DNA of 64,000 nucleotides, taken from assembly GCF_044987625.1 (NCBI RefSeq), contig NZ_JBJDSB010000001.1:868001-932000 (forward strand), in the 5' to 3' direction. The notes under the pieces are model-generated. The model did not search any database. It worked only from the letters and a program-made list of their open reading frames with translations, and was not told where the DNA came from. Origin of the DNA: Desulfobaculum sp044987625. Its GTDB lineage: Bacteria > Desulfobacterota > Desulfovibrionia > Desulfovibrionales > Desulfovibrionaceae. Below, in pieces: positions 25,398 to 33,737 of the stretch (positions are counted from its first letter, which is position 1; every line of letters starts with the position of its first letter). The position numbers and the translations under genes are program-made.

Positions 25398-25426
25398 GTT
25401 GTACGCGGCTTGTAAGGCAACTTCAA
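25398..25426 (-). promoter_or_regulatory. Candidate sigma-70 promoter of the PAS kinase gene
   Basis: On the minus strand TTGAAG, a 17-bp spacer and TACAAC lie about 75 nt upstream of the kinase start, in the interval divergent from rimO. Confidence 0.45.
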
Positions 25427-25500
25427 GTAGGGTACGACGCTGCTAGCGGAAACGCACGGCACCGCCGCGCCAGACCGCACCCCATCCAAGAAGGACGTTA

Positions 25501-26802
25501 ATGAACCCCGTACGCATCTATTCCATAAGCCTCGGCTGCCCCAAAAACCGTGTGGACACCGAGCGCATGCTTGCCAGCTTCGACCCAGCCTTTGTGCCCG
25601 CGGAGTCCCCGCGCGGGGCCGACGTGGTGCTCATCAACACCTGCGGTTTCATCGCCCCGGCAGTGAAGGAATCCGTCGAGACCATCCTCGAACTGGCCGA
25701 CGACATCGCGGACATGGACCCGCGTCCCGTGCTTGCGGTGGCGGGTTGCCTTGTCAGCCGCTACCGCGACGAACTCATCCCGGAAATCCCCGAGGTGGAC
25801 CTGTGGCTCAAGACACTGGAGACCGACCACTGGCCCGAAGCCATCGCCAAGGCCCTTGGCCGCCCGGTTTATGAGCCCGCGCCCTACGAGCGCGCGCTGT
25901 CCACGGGACCGTCCTTTGCCTATATAAAGGTGAGCGAGGGCTGCAACCACGCCTGCTCGTTCTGCACCATTCCCAGCCTGCGCGGCCGCCTTGCCAGCCG
26001 CCCGCTGGACGTTTTGGAACGCGAAGCGCGCGAGCTTGTGGCCGCCGGCGTTCCCGAACTCGTCCTTGTGGCGCAGGACCTGACGGCCTACGGCATGGAC
26101 CTTGGGCACAAGGATGGGCTCATTCCCCTGCTGGAGCGCCTGCTTCCCATCGACGGCCTCAAGTGGCTGCGTCCCATGTATCTGTACCCCGGTGGCCTCA
26201 CGGACCGCCTGCTGTCGTTTATGAAGGACGCGGGACGTCCGTTGCTGCCATATTTTGATATTCCGCTTCAGCACTCGCATCAGGACATTTTGCAAAGCAT
26301 GGGGCGCCCTTTCGCGCGTGATCCGCGCATTGTTTTGGAGCGCGTTCGCAAGTATTTCCCCTCTGCGGCCTTGCGTACATCCATCATTGTAGGGTACCCC
26401 GGCGAAACGGATGCGCACTTTGCGGCGCTTGTGGACTTTGTCCGCGAGGCCAAATTCACGCATCTTGGCGTGTTTGGCTTCTGTGACGAAGAAGGAACCC
26501 GCGCCCACGACCTGCCCGGCAAAGTTCCGGCGGACGTTATTGAAGCGCGGCGCAATGAACTCATGGCCGTGCAGCAGGACATCAGCGCAGAGCTTCTTGC
26601 CAGCCACGAAGGGCTGGACATGGACGTGCTGGTGGACCGCCCCCATCCCGAGTGGGAAGGGCTGTATGAGGGCCGCGTGTGGTTCCAAGCGCCCGAAGTG
26701 GACGGCATCACGTATATTTCAGGGCCGGACGTCGCCTCCGGGCGGCTCATCCGTGCCAGCATTGAGGAGGCGCAGGACTACGACCTCGTAGCCCTCGCCT
26801 AG
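25501..26802 (+). CDS. rimO: Ribosomal protein S12 methylthiotransferase
   Basis: 433 residues; radical-SAM enzyme that methylthiolates the conserved Asp of ribosomal protein S12. The N-terminal UPF0004 domain has three cysteines for the auxiliary cluster (SLGCPKNRVDTE, INTCGF, VAGCLVSRY). The radical SAM triad is in CNHACSFCTIP, and a C-terminal TRAM domain is present (about 365-433). SLGCPKNRVD distinguishes RimO from MiaB. AAGGACG precedes the ATG. Terminated by a clear hairpin. Confidence 0.96.
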   Translation: MNPVRIYSISLGCPKNRVDTERMLASFDPAFVPAESPRGADVVLINTCGFIAPAVKESVETILELADDIADMDPRPVLAVAGCLVSRYRDELIPEIPEVDLWLKTLETDHWPEAIAKALGRPVYEPAPYERALSTGPSFAYIKVSEGCNHACSFCTIPSLRGRLASRPLDVLEREARELVAAGVPELVLVAQDLTAYGMDLGHKDGLIPLLERLLPIDGLKWLRPMYLYPGGLTDRLLSFMKDAGRPLLPYFDIPLQHSHQDILQSMGRPFARDPRIVLERVRKYFPSAALRTSIIVGYPGETDAHFAALVDFVREAKFTHLGVFGFCDEEGTRAHDLPGKVPADVIEARRNELMAVQQDISAELLASHEGLDMDVLVDRPHPEWEGLYEGRVWFQAPEVDGITYISGPDVASGRLIRASIEEAQDYDLVALA

Positions 26803-26870
26803 AATGAAGGATACACATTTCACCATCCGGACTGCATCAGGCGCCCCTGCGCCCCTCAGACCAATCGAAC

Positions 26871-26925
26871 ACCGCACCAGACGGCGGCGCGTCCTCGCGC
26901 ATGCCGTTTCTGGTGCGTTTTTGTT
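26871..26925 (+). terminator. Rho-independent terminator of rimO
   Basis: CGCACCAGA and TCTGGTGCG form the base of a stem with an inner GC-rich hairpin, followed by T5-G-T2. It starts about 70 nt past the rimO stop. Confidence 0.8.
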
Positions 26926-27114
26926 ATGCCGGGGGAAATTTTTTCTCGCGGCCTGCGTCTCGCCCCGCCCCAAACATGCCCCAACGTGCACCAGCCCGGG
27001 AAGACTGCATATCAACGCCCGCATCACCCCGCCAAAAGCGGAAATGGGCAACGGTATACAGTGCCACGGACTCACGAAGGGCAATGCATTTCACCAAAAT
27101 GCACTTCCATGTTA

Positions 27115-27143
27115 TGGACGCGGCGCGACCAATCAACTATACA
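27115..27143 (+). promoter_or_regulatory. Candidate promoter of rpsA
   Basis: TGGACG, a 17-bp spacer and TATACA lie about 150 nt upstream of rpsA. The implied leader of about 140 nt would allow the feedback control known for rpsA in other bacteria. No gene is visible in 26926-27290. Confidence 0.45.
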
Positions 27144-27290
27144 CTCAAGACTGCCCAGTAATCAGACCAGCCCGGCATGCATCGCACCGGGCCTCCCGCA
27201 CCTTTCCCGCACGAGCGGAGAAAATATTTGGCTTGCATGCGGGGCACGGGTCTGATACGTAGCGCGGATTATTGTTGTTGGAGGTAACAC

Positions 27291-29027
27291 ATGGTAGCAA
27301 CGACCGAAGAAATGGAAAACATCCTGTCTGCCGACGAAGTCAGCTTTGAGGATGCTCTGGAACAGTACCTTCCCATCGCCGATTGCGGCGATCTTGGGGA
27401 GGGCAGCATCGTCCCCGGCGAAGTTGTCAAGGTTGACGAGGACAACGTCCTCGTGGACGTCAACTTCAAGTCCGAAGGACAAATCCCCACTTCCGAGTTC
27501 CTGGATGCTGACGGTACCGTCACCGTCTCCGTGGGCGAAAAGGTGGATGTCTACGTCGTTCGTAAGAACGAGTCCGAAGGCACCATCATCCTCTCCCGTG
27601 AGAAGGCCAAGCGCATGCAGCTCTTCGATACCATCGAAGAGATTCAGGAGAAGAACGACACCATCAAGGGCCGCATTATCCGCCGCATCAAGGGTGGTTA
27701 CACTGTGGACCTGGGTGGCATCGAGGCCTTCTTGCCCGGCTCCCACGTTGACCTGCGTCCCGTCCCCGACATGGACGCCCTGGTGGATCAGGAATTCGAT
27801 TTCCGCATTCTGAAGATCAACCGCCGCCGCTCGAACGTCATCGTGTCCCGCCGCGTGCTCCTCGAAGAAGAGCGCGAAACCAAGCGCCAGGAACTCCTCG
27901 GCACTCTGGAAGAAGGACAGGTGCTCAAGGGCAAGGTCAAGAACATCACCGAATACGGCGTGTTCGTCGACCTCGGCGGCCTCGACGGTCTGCTGCATAT
28001 CACCGATATGTCCTGGCGCCGCATCAAGCACCCCAAGGAAATGGTCTCCCTGGGCGACGAGCTTGAGCTGAAGGTCCTGAATTTCGACAAGGACAACCAG
28101 AAGGTTTCCCTGGGTATGAAGCAGCTTGTGCCCGACCCGTGGGAAAGCATCGAAACCAAGTACCCCGAAGGCGAACGCTTCAATGGCCGCATCACCAACC
28201 TGGTGGACTACGGCGCATTCGTCGAGCTGGAAGAAGGCGTGGAAGGCCTGGTGCACATCTCCGAGATGTCCTGGACCCGCAAACTCCGTCATCCCTCCCA
28301 GATGGTCCACACCGGCGACGAAGTCGACGTGGTCATCCTGGGTGTCGACCCCGACAAGAAGCGCATCTCCCTGGGTATGAAGCAGGTCAATCCCAATCCT
28401 TGGGATCTCGTTGCCGAAAAGTACCCCGAAGGAACCATCCTTGAGGGCACCATCAAGAACATCACCGAATTCGGTATGTTCATCGGCATCGAAGACGGCA
28501 TCGACGGCCTCATTCACGTGTCCGACATCTCTTGGACCAAGAAGATCCGTCACCCCAATGAGCTGTACAAGGTGGGCGACACCGTTCAGGCCAAGGTTCT
28601 CACCGTCGACAAGGACGCTGAGAAGTTCACCCTCGGTGTGAAGCAGCTCGCTGAAGATCCGTGGCTCATGGTTCCGGATCGCTACCCCGAAGGCACCATC
28701 ATCGAAGGCACTGTGACCAACATCACCGACTTCGGTCTCTTTGTTGAGGTCGAGGAAGGCATCGAAGGTCTGGTCCACGTCTCCGAGATCAGCCGCAAGA
28801 AGGTGAAGTCTCCCTCTGAAATGTTCAAGGAAGGCGTCGCCATTCAGGCCAAGGTCATCCACGTCTCCGCAGACGAACGCCGCCTCGGCCTGTCCATCAA
28901 GCAGCTCAAGACCGAAGAGGATCGGAAGAGTGCTCCTAAGGAGTTCCGTTCCAACACCGGCGAAACCGCAGGCACCAACCTGGGCGACCTGCTGAGGGCT
29001 GAATTCGAGGATGCAGACAAGAAGTAA
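27291..29027 (+). CDS. rpsA: 30S ribosomal protein S1
   Basis: 578 residues with six S1 RNA-binding repeats, as in the long proteobacterial form. Repeats 3-6 share the pattern GxxxGxVxNIxxFGxFVxxxxGxxGLxHxS (for example LVHISEMSW, LIHVSDISW, LVHVSEIS). It helps recruit mRNA to the 30S subunit. GGAGG is 8 nt before the ATG. Codon choice is more biased and the third-position G+C lower than in neighbouring genes, as expected for a highly expressed gene. The stop lies inside the start of sppA. Confidence 0.96.
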   Translation: MVATTEEMENILSADEVSFEDALEQYLPIADCGDLGEGSIVPGEVVKVDEDNVLVDVNFKSEGQIPTSEFLDADGTVTVSVGEKVDVYVVRKNESEGTIILSREKAKRMQLFDTIEEIQEKNDTIKGRIIRRIKGGYTVDLGGIEAFLPGSHVDLRPVPDMDALVDQEFDFRILKINRRRSNVIVSRRVLLEEERETKRQELLGTLEEGQVLKGKVKNITEYGVFVDLGGLDGLLHITDMSWRRIKHPKEMVSLGDELELKVLNFDKDNQKVSLGMKQLVPDPWESIETKYPEGERFNGRITNLVDYGAFVELEEGVEGLVHISEMSWTRKLRHPSQMVHTGDEVDVVILGVDPDKKRISLGMKQVNPNPWDLVAEKYPEGTILEGTIKNITEFGMFIGIEDGIDGLIHVSDISWTKKIRHPNELYKVGDTVQAKVLTVDKDAEKFTLGVKQLAEDPWLMVPDRYPEGTIIEGTVTNITDFGLFVEVEEGIEGLVHVSEISRKKVKSPSEMFKEGVAIQAKVIHVSADERRLGLSIKQLKTEEDRKSAPKEFRSNTGETAGTNLGDLLRAEFEDADKK

Positions 29028-29898
29028 CTTCTCTCAGAAGCATCCCTTCATCTTCGGCTTCACGCTGATAGTGGCGGCCGTGATCCTCTTTGCGGGGGTC
29101 ACGGCCGCTTTTCGCATGTGGCTGGGTGACGGGAGAGGCGCCGCAACCGACGAAAGCCTCGGCCTCGTCCGCATTGACGGCATGATTACGGACGCGGAGC
29201 GGACCAATACCTGGATCCGCACCCTGCGCGAAGACGACAACATCAAAGGCGTCCTTCTGCGCATCAATTCACCCGGCGGCGCTGTCGCCCCATCGCAGGA
29301 AATCTCGCGGGCCGTCGGCCGTCTGGCCACATACAAACCCGTGGTGGTCTCCATGAGCTCGGTCGCGGCCTCCGGCGGATACTACGCCGCCGCACCCGCC
29401 GACCTCATCGTCGCCAACCCCTCCACCCTCACCGGGTCCATCGGCGTCATCATGCAGCTCTCAAACGTGCAGGACCTGATGGAAAAAATTGGGGTCAAAC
29501 GCCAAAGCCTCGCCAGCGGCAAACTCAAAGGCGCAGGCTCCCCCTTCAAGCCCATGACCGAAGCCGAACGCGACTATCTCATGGCTATCGTCAACGACAT
29601 GCATCAGCAGTTCGTTGCCGCCGTCGCCGAAGGCCGAAACATGGACATCAAAGACGTGCAGGCCATCGCCGACGGACGCGCCCTCACAGGCCGCCAAGCC
29701 CTTCAGCTCGGCCTTGTGGACAAACTCGGCGGCATGGAAGACGCCGTGGATGAACTCAAAGCCATCTGCGGCATCACCGAGCCCGTCGCCCTCGTCGAGC
29801 AGCCAAAGGAGAAAACCTCCTACCTGCGCGAAATTCTCAGCAACATCAATATTACGATCTCAAGCGACGCCGTCGAACCCGGCCTCGTTATCCGCTAG
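29011..29898 (+). CDS. sppA: Signal peptide peptidase SppA
   Basis: 295 residues with one N-terminal TM segment (about 12-35). It is a membrane-bound serine protease that degrades cleaved signal peptides. The short SppA form has a Ser/Lys dyad: S121 in SVAASGGYYAA and K173 in SGKLKGAGSPF, 52 residues apart as in Bacillus SppA. RINSPGG is the oxyanion motif. The start overlaps the rpsA end by 17 nt, so translation may be coupled. No terminator is visible before the next gene. Confidence 0.93.
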   Translation: MQTRSNFSQKHPFIFGFTLIVAAVILFAGVTAAFRMWLGDGRGAATDESLGLVRIDGMITDAERTNTWIRTLREDDNIKGVLLRINSPGGAVAPSQEISRAVGRLATYKPVVVSMSSVAASGGYYAAAPADLIVANPSTLTGSIGVIMQLSNVQDLMEKIGVKRQSLASGKLKGAGSPFKPMTEAERDYLMAIVNDMHQQFVAAVAEGRNMDIKDVQAIADGRALTGRQALQLGLVDKLGGMEDAVDELKAICGITEPVALVEQPKEKTSYLREILSNINITISSDAVEPGLVIR

Positions 29899-30066
29899 TT
29901 GGCCGCGCCCTGCGCCCAGCGTGGTGCAGGGCACGCGCCGCCCCCGCCAACCCAGTGCCCCCCAAACCAGCCCCCCCTAGACCAGCCTCCCCCGCCCCTG
30001 CTATCATCGCCTCCACAGCGCCCTCGCGCGCCCTGTCCGCCACGAAACACCACCGGAGGCACCCAC

Positions 30067-30621
30067 ATGCCAGACACATTCCAATTCAGCCTCACAGACG
30101 ACGAAAAGCGGGCCCTTAAGGACCTCGTCCATCACACCATCGCCAGCCACCTCAGCGGCGCCGACGCCGACCCCGGCGACGCCCCAACACAGCGCCTTAC
30201 CGAGCACCTCGGCGCATTCGTCACCCTCACCATCGACGGCCAACTGCGCGGCTGCATCGGCCACGTCATCGGCGACAAGCCCCTGTGGGACACCATTCAC
30301 GCCATGGCCCTGCAAGCCGCTTTTAATGACCCGCGCTTTCCGCCACTCACCACCGAAGAATTCAACGCCGTCACCATAGAAATCTCCATCCTCAGCCCCC
30401 TCACCCTCTGCCCAGACCCCGACCTCATCCGCGTCGGTACACACGGCCTGCTCATCCAACACGCCGGCCGCTCCGGACTGCTCCTGCCTCAAGTGCCCGT
30501 CGAATGGGGATGGGACCGCCTGACCTTTCTCCAACACACCTGCAACAAAGCCGGACTGCCACCAGACGCCTGGACCAAACCAGACGCCAATATCTTCTGG
30601 TTCCAAGCCGAAGTCTTTTGA
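30067..30621 (+). CDS. AMMECR1 domain protein (AmmeMemoRadiSam system protein A type)
   Basis: 184 residues, a single AMMECR1 domain with the signature QLRGCIGHV and the pattern ALQAAFNDPRFPPLTTEEF...IEISILSP. CGGAGG lies 7 nt before the ATG. The usual partner genes (Memo protein, radical SAM protein) are not beside it. Function of the family is uncertain; a role in protein modification has been proposed. It ends at a terminator and marks the left border of a repeat-rich interval. Confidence 0.9.
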   Translation: MPDTFQFSLTDDEKRALKDLVHHTIASHLSGADADPGDAPTQRLTEHLGAFVTLTIDGQLRGCIGHVIGDKPLWDTIHAMALQAAFNDPRFPPLTTEEFNAVTIEISILSPLTLCPDPDLIRVGTHGLLIQHAGRSGLLLPQVPVEWGWDRLTFLQHTCNKAGLPPDAWTKPDANIFWFQAEVF

Positions 30622-30627
30622 GGTCTC

Positions 30628-30656
30628 AAGGGGGTGGTGATGCCACCCTTTTTTTG
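30628..30656 (+). terminator. Rho-independent terminator after the AMMECR1 gene
   Basis: AAGGGGGTGG-TGA-TGCCACCCTT followed by T7, starting 7 nt after the stop codon. Confidence 0.8.
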
Positions 30657-30722
30657 CCTCCGGCGGCTCTAGCTCTTAGCTCGTTCGACCTGAAAGGACG
30701 AAGGGGCAAAGAAATAAAGAGA

Positions 30723-30763
30723 GCCTCCGGCGGCTCAAGGGTATGATACCCTTGAGAATCCCC
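30723..30763 (+). repeat. 40-bp palindromic repeat, copy 1
   Basis: GCCTCCGGCGGCTCAAGGG, a 7-nt loop (TATGATA) and CCCTTGAGAATCCCC. The same arms occur in inverted orientation at 30972-31011, with the loop-proximal bases differing. A truncated head (GCCTCCGGCGGCTC) is at 30656-30669 and a tail fragment (GGGATTCTCA) at 30847-30856. Confidence 0.8.
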
Positions 30764-30767
30764 AGGA

Positions 30768-30794
30768 TTTTCGGGGCGGAAGCCGCCCCGAAAA
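30768..30794. other. Perfect 12-bp hairpin with T4/A4 flanks
   Basis: TTTTCGGGGCGG-AAG-CCGCCCCGAAAA is a tight bidirectional terminator-like hairpin just after repeat copy 1. Confidence 0.6.
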
Positions 30795-30971
30795 TAAGGG
30801 TGGGCGGGCGGATTCTTGTGTCTTTTCTTCGTACACACTTCAAACAGGGATTCTCACCGCCCCTACACAGCGCCAACGCCCCCCCCAAAAAAACTCTTCC
30901 CCATCCCAACGGACGAGAGCCGTCAGGGGTGACGACTGTCCCATCCAAAGGCAACCGGTCTGTGCGCACTC

Positions 30972-31011
30972 GGGATTCTCAAGGGCCCACGGCCCTTGAG
31001 CCGCCGGAGGC
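30972..31011 (-). repeat. 40-bp palindromic repeat, copy 2 (inverted)
   Basis: Reverse complement reads GCCTCCGGCGGCTCAAGGG, loop CCGTGGG, CCCTTGAGAATCCC. It is identical to copy 1 in both arms and differs only in the loop, so the copies are related by descent or transposition, not chance. Confidence 0.8.
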
Positions 31012-31070
31012 ACACCTCTTCCCCACTGCCTCCCCTCCCACCTGCCACCAACTGCCACCCCACCACCACA

Positions 31071-31106
31071 AAAAAAAGCGGCACGCCCCGTTGTGGAGCG
31101 TGCCGC
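31071..31106 (-). terminator. Rho-independent terminator ending the dsrN-to-YkgJ unit
   Basis: On the minus strand GCGGCACGC pairs with GCGTGCCGC and is followed by T7, about 63 nt past the stop of the last gene. Confidence 0.85.
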
Positions 31107-31168
31107 GCGTCGTTCTCCTGCGCACCCGCCGTATGGCTTTATGCGCAGCGCGGGTGGGAAGCGAAAAC

Positions 31169-31843
31169 CTAGGCGACGGCGCCTTTCATACGGCGCACTT
31201 CGGAGCGGCCGTCTTTGGTGACGATGTCGATATTGTACTGCCGAATGGTGCGATAGAGCGGGCGTCCGAAGAGGAAGTCGCATTCCTCTGCGGAGGCTCC
31301 GGTCTTGTCGCGGAAGGCGGAGCGGAAGCTGAGGTCGTAATCGACCATGTCGAGAATGGCCTTGTCTGCGCCGAGGTCGTTGTTGACGAAGCCGAGACAG
31401 GCGGCTTCGAGGCGCGAGTAGGGACACTCCTTTTCGTGGGTGTCGATGAGTTCGAGCAGCGGATGCCCTTCGGGGATAAGGTCGGCGCGGGTGATGCGGT
31501 CCTTGGCGTAGACGGCTTCAAGGTCCGAAACGTCCCAACACTTGAGGGCGGCGCACTCGACGGGGCGGTTCTCGTAGATGAGGCAGGTGTTGTCGTCGAT
31601 ATTCAGCTGCGCGCACACCCAAGAGAGGCCGGAGCCGTGCAGCTTGACGATTTCCTCTTCCAGCGCCTCGTAGGCACCGGTGAGCTGGTTGTTGACGAAC
31701 TCGCCACGCCGCAGGGTGACGGCGTCGCCAAAGCCGAGGATGCCTTCATTGAAAAGCCTGACATCATCCTTGTGCAGGGACGGGCCGCCCTTGCGGCAGC
31801 AGGTCCCACACTGTTCGCAATGCGTACGTACTTCTTGTGCCAT
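31169..31843 (-). CDS. YkgJ-type cysteine-cluster protein
   Basis: 224 residues with the family pattern CEQCGTCCRKGGPSL at the N-terminus and C...ENRPVECAALKCW in the middle, plus CPYSRLEAACLGF. These proteins are thought to bind a metal or Fe-S centre (UPF0153/YkgJ family); the biochemical role is not known. It is the last of five closely spaced genes that begin with dsrN. A second cysteine-cluster protein lies upstream of the dsr genes at 42638-43504. Confidence 0.85.
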   Translation of the reverse strand: MAQEVRTHCEQCGTCCRKGGPSLHKDDVRLFNEGILGFGDAVTLRRGEFVNNQLTGAYEALEEEIVKLHGSGLSWVCAQLNIDDNTCLIYENRPVECAALKCWDVSDLEAVYAKDRITRADLIPEGHPLLELIDTHEKECPYSRLEAACLGFVNNDLGADKAILDMVDYDLSFRSAFRDKTGASAEECDFLFGRPLYRTIRQYNIDIVTKDGRSEVRRMKGAVA

Positions 31844-31862
31844 CGTCTCGTCCACGTCCTTG

Positions 31863-32369
31863 TTATGCGTCTTGTTCCGGCTGCACCACCCATGCGCCGG
31901 TGCCCTCGAAGGCAAGCGTCATGGGGGTGAAGCGAATTCCGTTCTTTTCCTGCTCCGGGGAGTCCGGAGTAAAGCCGTAGGCCTCGTAGGCGCCCATGGC
32001 GTTGGGCGAGGCGTTAACGGTCAGGGCGCCGAGGTCCGGGGCCTGCGCGCGCAGTTGGCTGACGCCCCAGCGCAGGAGCTTGCGGCCTATGCCCTGCCGC
32101 TGCCAGTTCCCGGCCACAAAAAACATGGCAATGTGCGAGCCGCCGCGCACCTCAAGGGACCCGACAAGCTCGTCCCCCCTGTGGGCCACGAAAATGCGGC
32201 TGATACTGCCGAGACGTTCGCCAAGGCTCTGGGGCGTGCTGTAGCGCTTGAATTCCTGCGCCCCTGCGGGGGTGAATTCGGGCGCAACGCAAGCGTCGAA
32301 CACGGCGTCGATATGCGCAGAAAGCGCGGCAACGTGACCGGGAGCCAACTCGGAAAATGTGATGGACAT
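31863..32369 (-). CDS. GNAT-family N-acetyltransferase
   Basis: 168 residues with the acetyl-CoA-binding motif A (FFVAGNWQRQGIGRKLL) and motif B (NASPNAMGAYEAYGF). The substrate cannot be predicted. GGAGG precedes the ATG. It lies 18 nt after the kinase gene and 19 nt before the cysteine-cluster gene, so it is part of the same unit. Confidence 0.9.
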   Translation of the reverse strand: MSITFSELAPGHVAALSAHIDAVFDACVAPEFTPAGAQEFKRYSTPQSLGERLGSISRIFVAHRGDELVGSLEVRGGSHIAMFFVAGNWQRQGIGRKLLRWGVSQLRAQAPDLGALTVNASPNAMGAYEAYGFTPDSPEQEKNGIRFTPMTLAFEGTGAWVVQPEQDA

Positions 32370-32387
32370 ACCGCCTCCTTGGGCGCG

Positions 32388-33734
32388 TTACGCGTCGCGT
32401 ACGGCGCGAACCCAGTTCATACAGGTCATGTCATGAGCACCGAGAAAGCCAAGCTCCATATCCGCGTACCACGCGGCGGCGTAGGTCCTGCGGTCCGCGG
32501 ACCACAGACGCCTGCACACGGTGCTGAAAAGCGGCGGCGCACACTGGGCGCGCCCCTTTTGCACCGGCTCGACGAGGGACAAAAGCTCCTCCGCGGTGGG
32601 GAGCCGCCATGCGGAGGCACCTGCGGGACGACGCGCATTAAGCGCGTCAACATAGCCGTGGGCCGTAGGCCAGTCCATCGCCTCGGGCGAACAGCCTTGC
32701 TGCCAGACGCGACCGGTGGCGGCGTCGTGCACCTCGGCGCCGTGGGCAGTGAAATCATTGGCGCAGTAGGCCTCGGGCCGCCACAGGGCATCGAGCCCCA
32801 AATCCTGAGGACGCACTTTGGGGCCAGTGTGCACGGGGTCGCGGCGCAGCGGCGCTTGCCACGGTAGCGTAAGGAACTCCTCGTCTGGCGCTTCTCCGGG
32901 CAGACGGCAACTGGCTTGCGTGCGCTCCGCCCAACTGCGGACGGCCTCGGTGATGGCGTCGGCCATGGCCTGCGCGCTGGCAAACCGCTGGTCGGGGTCG
33001 GGATGCGTGGCGCGGTGCAGCAGCGCATCCCACTGACCGTCGAGGTCGGTGTTCAGAGCGCTTGGCTCCTGCTCGAACAGCTCGGGAAGCCGTCCGGTGA
33101 GCATGCGGTAAAGCATGACGCCAACGCCGTACAGGTCCGCCCGCCCGTCCACAGCGTCGGGGGCCGCCTCCTGCTCGGGAGCGGCGTAAAACGGCGAGCC
33201 AACCTGCTCTGCTCCGTGCAGACGAATGCGCTCGCCGCGGAGCTTGGACAGCCCAAAATCAATAATGCGCACCGCCTGGCCGGGGGCGAGAAGCAGGTTA
33301 AAGGGCTTCACATCGCGGTGAACAACGCTGCGGGCATGAAGCTCACCAAGGCCGCTGAGAGTCTGGAGCGCAATGTCGGCGGCGCGGTCCACGGCCAGCA
33401 CGCGGGACGGGTCTTCGACGCGGTAGGTCTCGCCGATGAGCGCGCCGACGTTCTCGCAGCAGTACTCCATGGTGAAAAACGGCCGCCCGGAGGCATCACG
33501 CCCCACGCTCTCCACGGGGGCGATGTTGGGATGCCGGAAACCTTGCATAATCTCGGCCTCGGCGAGAAAACGCCGCTCCAACTCCTCCATGCCGGTGATG
33601 GCCTCCAGCATCTCGGCGGGGTCCAGCACCTTGAGGGCCACAAGGGGACTGCCGGGCTTTGCGGCCTTGTAGACCGCGCCCATGCCGCCACGCCCAAGGC
33701 GTCCGTGAATCCTGTACCCGCCGATGCTACGCAT
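32388..33734 (-). CDS. Ser/Thr protein kinase with C-terminal Lcl/DUF1566 domain
   Basis: 448 residues, no TM segment. An N-terminal eukaryotic-like kinase (about 6-265) has all key residues: Gly loop GRGGMGAVY, K35 (VALKVL), HRDVKPFN with D141 and N146, and DFG at 159-161. The C-terminal part (about 310-448) has the pattern VHDAATGRVWQQG...WRLPTAEELLSLV...LWSADRR...MNWVRAVRD of the DUF1566/Lcl domain, related to formylglycine-type and lectin folds. It starts 3 nt after the phosphoesterase stop. Substrates unknown; the linkage to a sulfite-reductase cofactor gene is unusual. Confidence 0.92.
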   Translation of the reverse strand: MRSIGGYRIHGRLGRGGMGAVYKAAKPGSPLVALKVLDPAEMLEAITGMEELERRFLAEAEIMQGFRHPNIAPVESVGRDASGRPFFTMEYCCENVGALIGETYRVEDPSRVLAVDRAADIALQTLSGLGELHARSVVHRDVKPFNLLLAPGQAVRIIDFGLSKLRGERIRLHGAEQVGSPFYAAPEQEAAPDAVDGRADLYGVGVMLYRMLTGRLPELFEQEPSALNTDLDGQWDALLHRATHPDPDQRFASAQAMADAITEAVRSWAERTQASCRLPGEAPDEEFLTLPWQAPLRRDPVHTGPKVRPQDLGLDALWRPEAYCANDFTAHGAEVHDAATGRVWQQGCSPEAMDWPTAHGYVDALNARRPAGASAWRLPTAEELLSLVEPVQKGRAQCAPPLFSTVCRRLWSADRRTYAAAWYADMELGFLGAHDMTCMNWVRAVRDA

Positions 33735-33737
33735 AGG

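Noticed and set aside
27230..27260. A second promoter close to rpsA (TTGCAT ... TACGTA)
   Set aside because: Weaker boxes than the pair at 27115-27143; not supported enough to list.
27162..28862. 566-residue frame antisense to rpsA
   Set aside because: Repetitive only because it mirrors the six S1 repeats; no start site or homology pattern.
30743..31930. 395-residue plus-strand frame across the repeat region
   Set aside because: It runs through two palindromic repeats and antisense to the cysteine-cluster gene; no coding signal.
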